From Crocinitomicaceae bacterium (GTDB lineage Bacteria; Bacteroidota; Bacteroidia; Flavobacteriales_D; Crocinitomicaceae), in assembly GCA_025210175.1 (NCBI GenBank), contig JAOASF010000100.1:1-45204 (forward strand): 45,204 bases of DNA, in the 5' to 3' direction. Both the position numbers and the translations under genes were made by a program. This document shows, piece by piece, positions 16,771-25,805 of this stretch (its first letter is position 1; the number at the start of each line of letters is the position of its first letter). The notes beneath the pieces are model-generated. The model was not told the DNA's origin, ran no database searches, and worked only from the letters and a program-made list of their open reading frames with translations.

Positions 16771-17904
16771 ATGTACTTTTCTCCAGAGCAAACGATTCAG
16801 TTTTACGAAATATTATTCATCTTTTTTTGTACGGTTGTTGGCCTTCAATTGCTCTACGTACTCTTTATTCACGGAGGTTTGCTTCGAGGGACTAAGGTGG
16901 ATGAACCCATTTCCAATAAAACACCCGTTTCCATTGTAATATGCGCCCGAAACGAGGCGACGAACCTATTCAAAAACCTTCCGAGCATTCTCGAGCAAAA
17001 GTACCCGAATTTTGAGGTGGTGATTGTAAATCACCAGAGCACAGACGATTCCAAATATATCCTGTATGCCTTCCAGGAGCAATACAAACATTTGCACGTG
17101 GTTGAAATAACGAGAAACCAGCATTTGAAAATTGGTAAAAAGCTTCCATTGAGCATGGGAATAAAGGGGGCCAAACACGAGCACATTTTGGTAACGGATG
17201 CCGATTGTGTACCCGACTCCGACCAATGGCTTGCTTCCATGAGTCAGCATTTCAGCAAGAAAAATGAAATTGTTTTGGGATACAGTCCTTATCAAAAAAC
17301 CAAAGGGTTTTTGAATGCCTTGATTCGTTTCGATACTGCTTGGATTGGGATGAATTACCTTGGCGCCGCTCGCAATGGTATGGGATATATGGGAGTTGGT
17401 AGAAACATGGCTTACAAGAAAGATTTGTTCGAAAAAGTGAACGGTTTTAAATCGCACTATTCCATCCTTTCTGGCGACGACGACCTGTACTTTCAAGCCA
17501 TTGCCAAGAAAAATTACACCATCAACATTACCCCGGAAAGTTTCGTTTACTCTGAACCCAAACAGAACCTTGCGGAATGGATTCAACAGAAAAGACGCCA
17601 CCTGTCAACGGCTCCTTACTACAAGGTTATTAAAAAACTGATGTTAGGAATCTATCCTTTCACCCTGTATTCCCTCTATCTTTCTTTTGTTATTTTGTTA
17701 TTTGATGAGAAGTATCGCATCTACGCGCTTTCTGCGTTTTTGGGGCTGTTTCTAATCAAATGGCTGATTCAAGGTAAATGTTTCCGCAAGCTAAATGAGA
17801 CCTCTTTGGTTCCGTTTTTACCGTTTATGGAAATCGTTTATTTCAGCCTGTTGCCGATTATTTATTACGGCATTACAAACAAAAGCAAGTTTAAATGGAA
17901 GTAA
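16771..17904 (+). CDS. Membrane-associated family 2 glycosyltransferase
   Basis: This 377-residue protein has an N-terminal transmembrane helix (about residues 10-32), then a GT-A domain starting VSIVICARNEA at about 52. DADCVPDSDQW is the metal-binding DxD region, LSGDDDLYFQA is the second acidic motif, and QQKRRHLST stands in place of the QxxRW motif of processive enzymes. Three hydrophobic segments follow at the C-terminus (about 288-375). It should transfer a sugar to a membrane lipid or growing glycan from the cytoplasmic face; donor and acceptor are unknown. Upstream, AACCTTTG is a weak -7 candidate. The end overlaps the sigma-factor gene by 10 bases. Confidence 0.88.
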   Translation: MYFSPEQTIQFYEILFIFFCTVVGLQLLYVLFIHGGLLRGTKVDEPISNKTPVSIVICARNEATNLFKNLPSILEQKYPNFEVVIVNHQSTDDSKYILYAFQEQYKHLHVVEITRNQHLKIGKKLPLSMGIKGAKHEHILVTDADCVPDSDQWLASMSQHFSKKNEIVLGYSPYQKTKGFLNALIRFDTAWIGMNYLGAARNGMGYMGVGRNMAYKKDLFEKVNGFKSHYSILSGDDDLYFQAIAKKNYTINITPESFVYSEPKQNLAEWIQQKRRHLSTAPYYKVIKKLMLGIYPFTLYSLYLSFVILLFDEKYRIYALSAFLGLFLIKWLIQGKCFRKLNETSLVPFLPFMEIVYFSLLPIIYYGITNKSKFKWK

Positions 17905-18500
17905 ACGAAAACTTTTCCAAAAAGGCATTAGAGGATCTTGAGTTAGTAGAATTGGCGCAAAAAGGCGACCAAGTTGCCTACTCCAAACTATTAGAGCGCT
18001 ATCGCGAATCCGTTTATTTCACGATGTTGAAAATGATCAAGAATGCAGACGACGCTGAAGACTTAACCATTGAAGCATTTGGCAAGGCATTCAACCGAAT
18101 CGGTCAATACTCCCCAAACTTTGCTTTCTCCACTTGGCTTTTCAAAATTGCATCCAATAACTGTATTGACTTTATCCGCAAAAAGCGAGTGAAAGTCACC
18201 TCCATGGATACAGGAATGACCAACTCAGATGGAGAGGTTATTTATTTCGACGCTTCTTCCGACACCTTGGACCCTCACGAAACAATGATGCAAAAGCAGA
18301 AGGTTCACGCCATGCGCGAGATTGTGAGCAAATTGAAACCGCGTTACAGAGAATTGATCGAAAAACGTTATTTCGAAGAACTGTCATACGAAGAAATTGC
18401 CGAGGAATTAAACTTACCTTTGGGGACAGTAAAAGCCCAGCTCTTCCGTGCACGCGACTTTTTGTCGAACATGATGGAGCACCAAAAACACACTTTGTAA
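17895..18500 (+). CDS. ECF-type RNA polymerase sigma factor
   Basis: This 201-residue group IV sigma-70 protein has region 2 at about residues 25-95, including YFTMLKMIKNADDAEDLTIEAFGKAF and the -10 recognition stretch FSTWLFKIASNNCIDFIRKK. Region 4 at about 140-195 contains the helix-turn-helix YEEIAEELNLPLGTVKAQLFRAR. The linker is somewhat longer than usual. No anti-sigma gene is adjacent; instead it sits in an operon between a glycosyltransferase (10-base overlap) and rsmG (1-base overlap). It may report on envelope state or growth, but its target promoters cannot be read from this window. Confidence 0.93.
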   Translation: MEVNENFSKKALEDLELVELAQKGDQVAYSKLLERYRESVYFTMLKMIKNADDAEDLTIEAFGKAFNRIGQYSPNFAFSTWLFKIASNNCIDFIRKKRVKVTSMDTGMTNSDGEVIYFDASSDTLDPHETMMQKQKVHAMREIVSKLKPRYRELIEKRYFEELSYEEIAEELNLPLGTVKAQLFRARDFLSNMMEHQKHTL

Positions 18501-19126
18501 TGTCAGACGTTCAACTCATTTTTCGTCACTTTCCCGAACTATCAGCCAAACAAAAAGAACAATTCGAAGCCTTGTTTGACCTCTACCAAGAATGGAATAG
18601 TCAAATCAATGTGATTTCGAGAAAAGACACGGAAAACTTCTACGAACGTCACGTATTACACTCCTTAGGAATCGCAAAAATCCAGGCTTTTAAACCAGAA
18701 TCAGACATTTTGGATGTTGGAACTGGTGGTGGATTTCCTGGAATTCCCTTGGCGATCATGTATCCTGAATCAAACTTTACTTTGGTGGATTCTATTGGAA
18801 AGAAAATCAAAGTCGTAAATGGTGTTGCATCTGCTTTAGGCTTAACAAATGTAACCGCCATTCACGAAAGAGTAGAAAAGATTCCTGGACAATTTGACTT
18901 CATTGTAAGTCGCGCTGTTACCCAAATGCCAGAGTTTCTTCGCTGGGTACGCAAAAAGGTAAAATCCACTTCGCAACATGAATTGAAAAACGGTATTCTG
19001 TACTTAAAAGGAGGTGATTTAAGCGAGGAAATGAAAGGGATTCAGAAATTCCACCGCATGTATGACTTACATCAAGAATTTCCGTACGAGTTCTTCGAAA
19101 CGAAGAAAGTCGTTTACGTTCACTAG
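18500..19126 (+). CDS. rsmG: 16S rRNA (guanine-527-N7)-methyltransferase
   Basis: This 208-residue enzyme methylates G527 of 16S rRNA with S-adenosylmethionine. The SAM-binding motif LDVGTGGGFPGIPLA is at about residues 72-86, VDSIGKKIKVV follows as motif II, and FIVSRAV at about 134 is the motif IV region. The N-terminal KDTENFYERHVLHSL is diagnostic of RsmG (GidB). The ATG overlaps the sigma-factor stop by one base (TAATG). Its stop shares CTAG with the stop of the convergent gene. Confidence 0.95.
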   Translation: MSDVQLIFRHFPELSAKQKEQFEALFDLYQEWNSQINVISRKDTENFYERHVLHSLGIAKIQAFKPESDILDVGTGGGFPGIPLAIMYPESNFTLVDSIGKKIKVVNGVASALGLTNVTAIHERVEKIPGQFDFIVSRAVTQMPEFLRWVRKKVKSTSQHELKNGILYLKGGDLSEEMKGIQKFHRMYDLHQEFPYEFFETKKVVYVH

Positions 19127-19659
19127 AGCTTGTAACGCTTAAAGAAAGCGTCCCAATCCCAAATAAACAATTTCGTAATCTCATCCAAACGCTTCAAGAA
19201 TAGCGGATTTGGCGCTGCCAAACGCTTGAAGTATTCATCTTGAAACTGATGCAGGTTGTACTTCGCAAAAATCGCTTTGGACATACCGTAAATCAAGTTC
19301 TTGGATGGGTGATTGATTCGGGAAATAAATTGCTGATAATCCTTCAGACGCTTTTGAAACTCAGTTGGGATAATATCATTCATCTGAGCCAACTTAACGA
19401 TCACGTGTTTCTGAATCTCATTGGCATGAGTGGGATCAAAAGAGCTCTGTAACAATTGCATATTTGCGGCAAAAACAATCATCGCAAATTCTCCGTTTTG
19501 GTTCTCCGCGATTTCGGGTGATTTCACAAAAGCAGTGTCGTCATTGATCATTTCCGCCAAAACAGGAAAACTACTCTCAATGACTTCTAGGAGCCCATTA
19601 ATAAAAACGTTGGCCAACTGTTCATCGGAAAGACGCTTTTTTAACAAGGAACTCAGCAT
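19123..19659 (-). CDS. Conserved-looking protein of unknown function
   Basis: This 178-residue, mostly helical, soluble protein begins MLSSLLKKRLSDEQLANVF. I recognise no motif. Features are a hydrophobic helix FAMIVFAANMQLLQ near 58-71, a central HVIVKLAQ near 86, and an aromatic C-terminus (LFIWDWDAFFKRYKL). The even composition, a start preceded by a -7 box and a stop overlapping rsmG by four bases argue for a real gene. I recall similar proteins only as uncharacterised Bacteroidota families and give no function. Confidence 0.7.
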   Translation of the reverse strand: MLSSLLKKRLSDEQLANVFINGLLEVIESSFPVLAEMINDDTAFVKSPEIAENQNGEFAMIVFAANMQLLQSSFDPTHANEIQKHVIVKLAQMNDIIPTEFQKRLKDYQQFISRINHPSKNLIYGMSKAIFAKYNLHQFQDEYFKRLAAPNPLFLKRLDEITKLFIWDWDAFFKRYKL

Positions 19660-19682
19660 ATCGGATTATCTAATAGTTTTAA

Positions 19683-19690
19683 CAAAATTA
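19683..19690 (-). promoter_or_regulatory. -7 promoter box for the unknown gene at 19123-19659
   Basis: On the minus strand TAATTTTG matches TAnnTTTG exactly and lies 23 bases before the ATG at 19659. No -33 TTG is found at normal spacing. Confidence 0.45.
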
Positions 19691-19730
19691 CGGAAATGCA
19701 AGAGGGGCCTTACATTGCAGCCATTCCACT

Positions 19731-19750
19731 TTATTAACTTAGTTATTAAC
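19731..19750 (+). repeat. Direct repeat TTATTAAC upstream of the efflux operon
   Basis: TTATTAAC occurs at 19731-19738 and again at 19743-19750, a 12-base period, in the 211-base gap between the divergent unknown gene and the efflux operon. It could be a regulator site for either gene, but the bases are AT-rich and chance is possible. The rest of the gap shows only the two -7 boxes. Confidence 0.25.
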
Positions 19751-19847
19751 AAAACCACTCGCCGACGTTAAATCCCTGCTCACCTACTCTTTACTTCTAT
19801 TTGTTTCTTTTAACCTTTTCGTAAAACAGTTACCCAGGTAGATTCGC

Positions 19848-19855
19848 TAATTTTG
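19848..19855 (+). promoter_or_regulatory. -7 promoter box for the RND efflux operon
   Basis: TAATTTTG matches TAnnTTTG exactly and lies 15 bases before the adaptor ATG at 19871. The TTG in it opens the reading frame at 19853 but is part of the promoter rather than the start. Confidence 0.5.
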
Positions 19856-19870
19856 ACAAAAATTCTGAAT

Positions 19871-20989
19871 ATGAAGCGAAATCAAATCGTCATTTTAGGT
19901 TCTTTGTTCCTGATTTTCACCATTATTTTCTTGGTTATCATCGGAAAGAAAAAGCCGAGTGAAAAGGAGATGAAAGAGGAGCAGAAGATCGTATATCTTC
20001 CTGTTCGTGTGGTTAAAAACATGGAGCGTGAAATGCAAATCGTTTCGTATGGTCAGGTACTTCCCAATGCTGAAATTGATGTAGCTTTCGAAGTACAAGG
20101 CAAGTTGGAACAAGGAAAAACGTACTTGAAACCCGGAATGTCTTTTGAAAAAGGGCAAATTTTGTATCGAGTAAACAACGAAGAGGCATTTTATACCCTA
20201 AGCAGTCGCAAAATTCAACTCGCGAACTTGATCGTAGGCATTCTTCCCGACATCGAGCTGGACTTCCCTTCAGAAAAGAAAAAATGGACCAGCTTCTTGG
20301 ATGCGGTTCAACCTAATAAACTTTTGCCCGAAATTCCGAGCATTAATTCAGACAAAGAGCGTTTGTTCTTGACATCTCGCAATGTTCTTTCAGAATATTA
20401 CAACATTCGCAGTTTGGAGGCACGCATGGCGAAATACACCTATTTCGCTCCGTTCTCAGGAACAGTTCTTGAAACATTTGCCGAGCCCGGTGCCATTGCC
20501 AACCCAGGATCGCGCATCGCTCGAATTGCTAAAACGAACGATTTCGAAATCAAGGTTCCGATTACTACTGACCATTTAAAGGACTACCAAAAGCAAGGTA
20601 AAGCTAGCTTCTACACAGTTGATGGAGAAAAGGTGGGAACGGGAACAATTAATCGTATTTCGGACGTAATCAATCAAACAACTCAATCGGTGGACGTTTA
20701 TTATAGCATCAAACCGGTTGACAATTACAAAATCTATTCTGGAATGTACTTGAATGTTTCCATTAGTCAAAGTGCAAGTTCCGAAAGCATTTGCGTGCCG
20801 CGTATGGCCGTAACAGATAACAAAGTGTCTATCCTTCAAAAAGGGGAAGTTATCGACGTTGCGGTTCGCGTAGTCGGAAACAAACCAGATTCTCTTTACA
20901 TCTCTGGCTTGAAGAATGGCGAAAAGGTAATTCTTGAAAAGGTGGAGACAGATCGCAAAGGCAAAACATATAAAGGAATCATCCGATAA
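19871..20989 (+). CDS. RND efflux periplasmic adaptor (membrane fusion) subunit
   Basis: This 372-residue HlyD/AcrA-type protein links an inner-membrane RND pump to a TolC channel. An N-terminal hydrophobic anchor at about residues 4-24 is followed by beta-barrel and lipoyl halves (VSYGQVLPNAEIDVAFEVQGKL and APFSGTVLETFAEPGAIANPGSRIA). The helical hairpin between them is short. The C-terminal VCVPRMAV-like strand and GLKNGEKVI complete the adaptor plan. There is no lipobox cysteine, so it is anchored by the helix. It is followed by the pump gene after three bases. Substrate cannot be predicted. Confidence 0.93.
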   Translation: MKRNQIVILGSLFLIFTIIFLVIIGKKKPSEKEMKEEQKIVYLPVRVVKNMEREMQIVSYGQVLPNAEIDVAFEVQGKLEQGKTYLKPGMSFEKGQILYRVNNEEAFYTLSSRKIQLANLIVGILPDIELDFPSEKKKWTSFLDAVQPNKLLPEIPSINSDKERLFLTSRNVLSEYYNIRSLEARMAKYTYFAPFSGTVLETFAEPGAIANPGSRIARIAKTNDFEIKVPITTDHLKDYQKQGKASFYTVDGEKVGTGTINRISDVINQTTQSVDVYYSIKPVDNYKIYSGMYLNVSISQSASSESICVPRMAVTDNKVSILQKGEVIDVAVRVVGNKPDSLYISGLKNGEKVILEKVETDRKGKTYKGIIR

Positions 20990-20992
20990 AAC

Positions 20993-23900
20993 ATGAGAAA
21001 TTTCATCAACTTCTTTATAAAAAGACCAATTTGGGGAAATGCGTTCATCGTCATGATCCTGGTTTTCGGAATTTTTTCGATTGCCACCATGCAACGCTCG
21101 TTCTTCCCCGAGCTGGATCCAAAAACGGTCGTTGTTTCCGTCTTCTATCCCGGGGCTGCCCCTACGGAAATGGAAGAAGGGGTTACCATCAAGATTGAAC
21201 AAGCTATCAAAGGTTTGGCTGGTATCGACGAAATCAACTCCACTTCCAACGAGAACAGTGCCACGGTTACGATTAAGGCGTTTCAGGATACCGATATCGA
21301 GGAATTACTCTCCGATATTGAAAATTCAGTCAACTCCATTTCGAGCTTTCCACAAGGTGCCGAGAAACCAATTATCACCCGAATCAAATCGGGAGGAATG
21401 GGTTCTACTGTGGCCTTCGTCGGTATTGCTGCGAAGAACGATCGTGTAAAAGCGGTTGAATTGACAGATATCGCAACACAGGTTGAACGCGACTTATTGA
21501 ACACAAAAGAAATCACGGAAATCAAGAAAAATGGTTTCCCAGAAAAGGAGATTTCGGTAAATGTTCGAGAGGACGACCTGCTTCGCTACCGCATTTCTCT
21601 GCAGGAAGTAAGCGCGGCCATTTCAGCCAAAAACTTGGACCTAACGGCAGGTATCATCCGCGGTGGAGTTCAAGAAATGAGCATACGTTCCAATAGCCGT
21701 GGTACGACGGAAGCAGAAATTGGAGACATCGTGGTTCGCACAACACGAACAGGTGAGTCAATTCGCGTAAAAGATGTTGCCGACGTAAAAATTGGCTACT
21801 CCGAAGCATCTCAAGAATCTACTTACAACGATTTACCTTCCGTTTCCTTCCAAATTGAAAAAACGGTTGAGCAGGATATTTCCAAGATTACCGAAACCCT
21901 TCACACTTATCAAGAAAAATTCAACAAAGAACACCCCAATTTTGAGTTGGTCATTTTCTTTGAATTCAATGAAATGTTGAACCAGCGAATTGACTTATTG
22001 ACTTCAAATGGAATGATGGGATTGGTTTTGGTTCTTGTGTTCCTTGGACTTTTCCTCAACATCAAACTATCTGCATGGGTGGCCTTTGGTATTCCATTCT
22101 CTTTTCTAGGAATGTTCATCATTGGATCCTTTTACGGAATGTCGATCAATATGATTTCTCTTTTTGGGATGATCTTGGTTGTCGGGATTTTGGTGGACGA
22201 TGGAATTGTAATCGCAGAGAACATTTACGCCCATTTTGAAAAAGGAAAGAGCGCTCGTCAGGCTGCGCTTGATGGAACGATGGAAGTTCTTCCTTCTGTA
22301 TTCTCTTCGGTTATCACAACCATTGTGGCTTTCTCTGTACTTCTATTCGTGGAAGGATTGGAAATGATGCGAGAAATGGCCTTCGTTGTTTTGGCGTGTT
22401 TGTCTTTCAGTTTGTTTGAAGCTTTCGTTATTCTACCTGCCCATTTGGCTAACAAGAATATTTTGGCAGAAGCACCAAAACCGAAGTACAGCATTAAAAA
22501 AGGATTGGTTTTCTTGTTGGTAGGTGTTTTGATCATTATTGGAGGTGCACAATTGCTTCCTTTTGCTCAAGGCAATCCACTGGCACTTCTTATGCCTTTT
22601 GCAACCTTCATTATCGGGGCCATTTTCTGTTGGCATGGTTTCTCCAAATCACCAATGGAAAACAGTATTCGTTCGAAGGCGGACCAAGGTATCAAATACG
22701 TCCGAGATAATTACTTCAATGCAGCAGTGGAAACTTTCATCGGAAGAAAAGCGAAGATGTATCGATTCACATTCTTCGTACCGATGATCATAACCATCAT
22801 CACCTTTGCTATGTTTGGTTCGAAAGTTATTGGATTTACCTTCTTCCCGAACATCCCACCTGATTTCTTCAACGTGGAGGTGGCCTACAAACCGGGTGAT
22901 AACAAGGAAAAAACCCAGAAGTTCTTGGATCTTGCTACGAAAATTGTGGCGGAAGAAAACCACAAAATTCAGATGGAAAACAAGGATAGTTTGATGCGTT
23001 ACTACACGTCGAATATCGGTTTCACATCGAACTTGGGTCAGGCGGGTAACCATACAGGTTCCTTGATGGTCTTCTTGGATAATGAAAATTCAGACACTCC
23101 TGCTGACACCTTGATGAATCGCGTTCTGCGCAGACTTCAGGCTACTGACGAAGGAATGTTGGCTCAAGACATCTATGTCGGAGGTTTCAATCGCTTTGGA
23201 AAGGAAATTGAAATGGGCTTGACCTCTTCGGATGAAAGTAGCATTTTGATGGCCAAGGACAAGTTCAAAGAAGACATGGGAGAAATCAATGGTGTAATCA
23301 ACATCAAAGACAACATGCCTCCAGGAAGATTTGAGGTCTATCTGAATATGCGTCCTCAAGCCGAAATTTACGGTTTGTCGAAAAACGAAGTTCTTTCACA
23401 AGTTCGTGCTGGATTCTTCGGGCAAGAGGCACAACGAGTTATTATTGGTACCGACGAAGTAAAAATTTGGGTACGCTTCCCACAAGAAGACCGTACGAGT
23501 CTATCTGATTTGGAAAACTTAACCATTCGAAATGCAGCTGGAACGGCTATTCCGCTTCGTGAGATTTGTGACTTCGAATTGGGAAGAGCGCCTGAAAGTT
23601 TGAAACGTCGAAACGGTCAGCGTATCATTAAAGTGGATGCCGAGTGTACCGATCCAGATGCGGTTGCCGATATCAACTCCGAGATTCGAAAAGACTTGGT
23701 TCCAAAGATTGAACAATTGTATCCGAACGTTAGCATCATTTCATTAGGGCAGTTCGAAAGAAGTCAAAAAACCGGAAGCTCCATGGGCGGAATCGCCATT
23801 ATTGCTTTGGTAATGATGTTCATCATCTTGGCACTCCATTTCAATAGTTTATCGCACGCGTTCTTGATCATGTTGGTGGTTCCCGCAGGTATTGCAGGGT

Positions 23901-24361
23901 CTATTCTTGGTCATGGTTTGGTCGGGATTCCAGTTTCCATCTTGTCTGTTTTCGGTATGATCGCCTTATTGGGAGTATTGGTCAACGATGCCATTGTATT
24001 CTTGGATCGATACAACGATTTATTAGTAGAAGGACTGTCTCCGCGACAAGCAGCAATTGAAGCCGCAGCCTCTCGTTTCCGTCCGATTTTATTGACCTCT
24101 CTCACAACAGTTGCAGGTCTCTTGCCAATGATTTCGGAGACCAGTATGCAGGCTCAGTTCCTAATTCCTATGGCGACTTCCATTGCCTTTGGAGTCTTAT
24201 TCGGAACTATTTTCATCCTCTTCTTCTACCCTTCAGCCATTTTATTCTGGAACGGTGGACGTCGTTTCTTCCACTATATGTGGAACTGGAAATTACCCGA
24301 TGAAAGAGAGGTGGAACCAGCTATTAAACTTCAAAAATTAAGCGAAGATGAAGAACATTAA
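20993..24361 (+). CDS. RND-family efflux pump, inner-membrane subunit
   Basis: This 1122-residue AcrB-like transporter has twelve expected transmembrane helices: TM1 at about 15-32, a cluster at about 340-560, and the C-terminal cluster at about 930-1095. The proton-relay pair is present as VDDGIVIAEN in TM4. The duplicated second half carries GVLVNDAIVFLDRYND at the equivalent place. Two large periplasmic loops contain the porter segments, starting FPELDPKTVVVSVFYPGAAP. It is slightly longer than E. coli AcrB, partly from an extra hydrophobic pair near 500-550. It is more likely a drug or organic-compound (HAE) exporter than a metal pump. The end overlaps the TolC gene by 14 bases. Confidence 0.95.
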   Translation: MRNFINFFIKRPIWGNAFIVMILVFGIFSIATMQRSFFPELDPKTVVVSVFYPGAAPTEMEEGVTIKIEQAIKGLAGIDEINSTSNENSATVTIKAFQDTDIEELLSDIENSVNSISSFPQGAEKPIITRIKSGGMGSTVAFVGIAAKNDRVKAVELTDIATQVERDLLNTKEITEIKKNGFPEKEISVNVREDDLLRYRISLQEVSAAISAKNLDLTAGIIRGGVQEMSIRSNSRGTTEAEIGDIVVRTTRTGESIRVKDVADVKIGYSEASQESTYNDLPSVSFQIEKTVEQDISKITETLHTYQEKFNKEHPNFELVIFFEFNEMLNQRIDLLTSNGMMGLVLVLVFLGLFLNIKLSAWVAFGIPFSFLGMFIIGSFYGMSINMISLFGMILVVGILVDDGIVIAENIYAHFEKGKSARQAALDGTMEVLPSVFSSVITTIVAFSVLLFVEGLEMMREMAFVVLACLSFSLFEAFVILPAHLANKNILAEAPKPKYSIKKGLVFLLVGVLIIIGGAQLLPFAQGNPLALLMPFATFIIGAIFCWHGFSKSPMENSIRSKADQGIKYVRDNYFNAAVETFIGRKAKMYRFTFFVPMIITIITFAMFGSKVIGFTFFPNIPPDFFNVEVAYKPGDNKEKTQKFLDLATKIVAEENHKIQMENKDSLMRYYTSNIGFTSNLGQAGNHTGSLMVFLDNENSDTPADTLMNRVLRRLQATDEGMLAQDIYVGGFNRFGKEIEMGLTSSDESSILMAKDKFKEDMGEINGVINIKDNMPPGRFEVYLNMRPQAEIYGLSKNEVLSQVRAGFFGQEAQRVIIGTDEVKIWVRFPQEDRTSLSDLENLTIRNAAGTAIPLREICDFELGRAPESLKRRNGQRIIKVDAECTDPDAVADINSEIRKDLVPKIEQLYPNVSIISLGQFERSQKTGSSMGGIAIIALVMMFIILALHFNSLSHAFLIMLVVPAGIAGSILGHGLVGIPVSILSVFGMIALLGVLVNDAIVFLDRYNDLLVEGLSPRQAAIEAAASRFRPILLTSLTTVAGLLPMISETSMQAQFLIPMATSIAFGVLFGTIFILFFYPSAILFWNGGRRFFHYMWNWKLPDEREVEPAIKLQKLSEDEEH

Positions 24362-25694
24362 AATCGCATTAGGGTGTGTAATCCTAATCGGAACACAGTC
24401 ATTCGCACAAGAAGGAGGATTGAGTGCTCAACAAGCAGTATTCAATGCTTTGAAGAACAATTACGACATTCAAGTAGCGACGCAACAAGAAGCCATAGCA
24501 GAGAAAAACAATTCTTGGAGTGAGGCTGGATTATTTCCAACCGTTACACTTCAAGTTGGGCAGAATAATTTGATTCAGGATAACACAAACAACCCTTTCA
24601 CCTTTACACCTGGGGTAATTTTGAACCAAGGTTTCAGTCCTTCTTTGGTGGCGAATGTGAATATATTCTCTGGCTTTCAGGTGAAAATGTCGAAACAGCG
24701 TTTGGAACAATTGCAAGAACAAACGAAAGGGAACTCGGCTGTAGTAATCGAAAACCTGATTCGAGATGTATTGAAGACCTATTACACGGCAGTATTGCAA
24801 AAAGAGCGCGCTGAATTTCAACGTTCGGTCTTGGAATATTCAAGAAGACGCTTACGCTATAACGAAATCAAGAACAGTTACAGTTCAACGAATTCCTTGG
24901 AGTTGTTGCAATTAAAAAACCAATATTTGACAGATAGCACTAATCTGTTGTTACAAGAACTGTCCTACAAAAACTCCTTGCGCAATTTGGCTTTGTTGAT
25001 GAACAACGAAAAGGAAACCAACGTGGAAGAAATGGTATTGTCGGATGACTTGCAAGTACTGCTATCGGAAATCAACCTGGAAGATGCTCGTCGCAACATG
25101 ATGACGGACAACCAAAATTTGAAGAATCAGTTTTTGAATTACGAATTGCAACAAACGGCCATTGAATTTCAGCGTTCGTTCTTGTACCCTACCCTTGCCC
25201 TTCAGTTGAATGCATCGCCTTCCTTTGGTCGCTTTGAGCAATTGAGTGGAGGAAACCCAAATGGCCCTTCTTCTATCAGCACACAAAACTTGGCGTATTC
25301 GGGTAATTTCACTTTGCGTTATAACGTTTATAACAACTGGAAGAGCAAAAGAGCCGTGGAAGTTGCCAAAATCCAAGCCGACATTCAAAGCTTGAACATC
25401 GAGAAATTGAAAGAAACATTGGAAACGAATTTGGTGAACATGTACGACCTTTTCCAAGTTCGCAACAACCTGTTACGCGTTTCTGAAGAAAACCTTCAAT
25501 ACGCTCAAAAAGCTTACGAATTGGCTCAAAAACGATACGAATTAGGATCGATTAATTCAGTCGAACTTCAAGTAATTCAAAACAATTACCAAAACACACA
25601 GGTTCAACATTTTGAGAACTTGTACAATCGTTTGGACGTATACATTGATCTCTACCAATTGACTGGTAAACTTCAATTGGAATACAAACAATAA
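24348..25694 (+). CDS. TolC-family outer-membrane efflux protein
   Basis: This 448-residue protein has a signal peptide ending at about residue 20 (QSFA-QEG). Two similar halves of long helices flank short strands: LSAQQAVFNALKNNYDIQVATQ opens the first repeat and YAQKAYELAQKRYELGSINSVELQ closes the second. The last segment is the typical TolC end in which a helix carries x-R-Y-x-x-G. It forms the trimeric outer-membrane duct for the adaptor and pump encoded directly upstream. Terminator stems follow the stop. Length and repeat layout are complete. Confidence 0.93.
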   Translation: MKNIKIALGCVILIGTQSFAQEGGLSAQQAVFNALKNNYDIQVATQQEAIAEKNNSWSEAGLFPTVTLQVGQNNLIQDNTNNPFTFTPGVILNQGFSPSLVANVNIFSGFQVKMSKQRLEQLQEQTKGNSAVVIENLIRDVLKTYYTAVLQKERAEFQRSVLEYSRRRLRYNEIKNSYSSTNSLELLQLKNQYLTDSTNLLLQELSYKNSLRNLALLMNNEKETNVEEMVLSDDLQVLLSEINLEDARRNMMTDNQNLKNQFLNYELQQTAIEFQRSFLYPTLALQLNASPSFGRFEQLSGGNPNGPSSISTQNLAYSGNFTLRYNVYNNWKSKRAVEVAKIQADIQSLNIEKLKETLETNLVNMYDLFQVRNNLLRVSEENLQYAQKAYELAQKRYELGSINSVELQVIQNNYQNTQVQHFENLYNRLDVYIDLYQLTGKLQLEYKQ

Positions 25695-25715
25695 CCTGGA
25701 AAAAAATCCCCAATA

Positions 25716-25753
25716 AAAAACGCTGCCCATCATACGACGGGCAGCGTTTTTAT
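25716..25753. terminator. Bidirectional intrinsic terminator between tolC-like gene and secreted-protein gene
   Basis: AAAAACGCTGCCC and GGGCAGCGTTTTT form a 13-base-pair perfect stem around a 10-base loop. Flanking A and T runs give a U-tract in both directions, so it can end transcription of the efflux operon on the plus strand and of the secreted-protein gene on the minus strand. Confidence 0.92.
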
Positions 25754-25805
25754 TATACTAAGGTTGAGAAAAGGAGCAATCGACTCCTCTTCCTTCACTG
25801 ATATC

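Noticed and set aside
16966..17601. Minus-strand open frame of 211 codons
   Set aside because: It is antisense to the glycosyltransferase, whose DxD and QxxRH motifs are in the plus frame. It has no promoter or operon context.
19853..19870. TTG start adding six residues to the efflux adaptor
   Set aside because: The TTG is the end of the TAATTTTG promoter box; ATG 19871 starts a normal signal anchor.
20576..21202. Minus-strand open frame of 208 codons
   Set aside because: It spans the junction of the adaptor and pump genes in antisense; both plus-strand genes are motif-complete.
22649..23053. Minus-strand open frame of 134 codons inside the pump gene
   Set aside because: Antisense to a conserved periplasmic domain; no motif and no start context.
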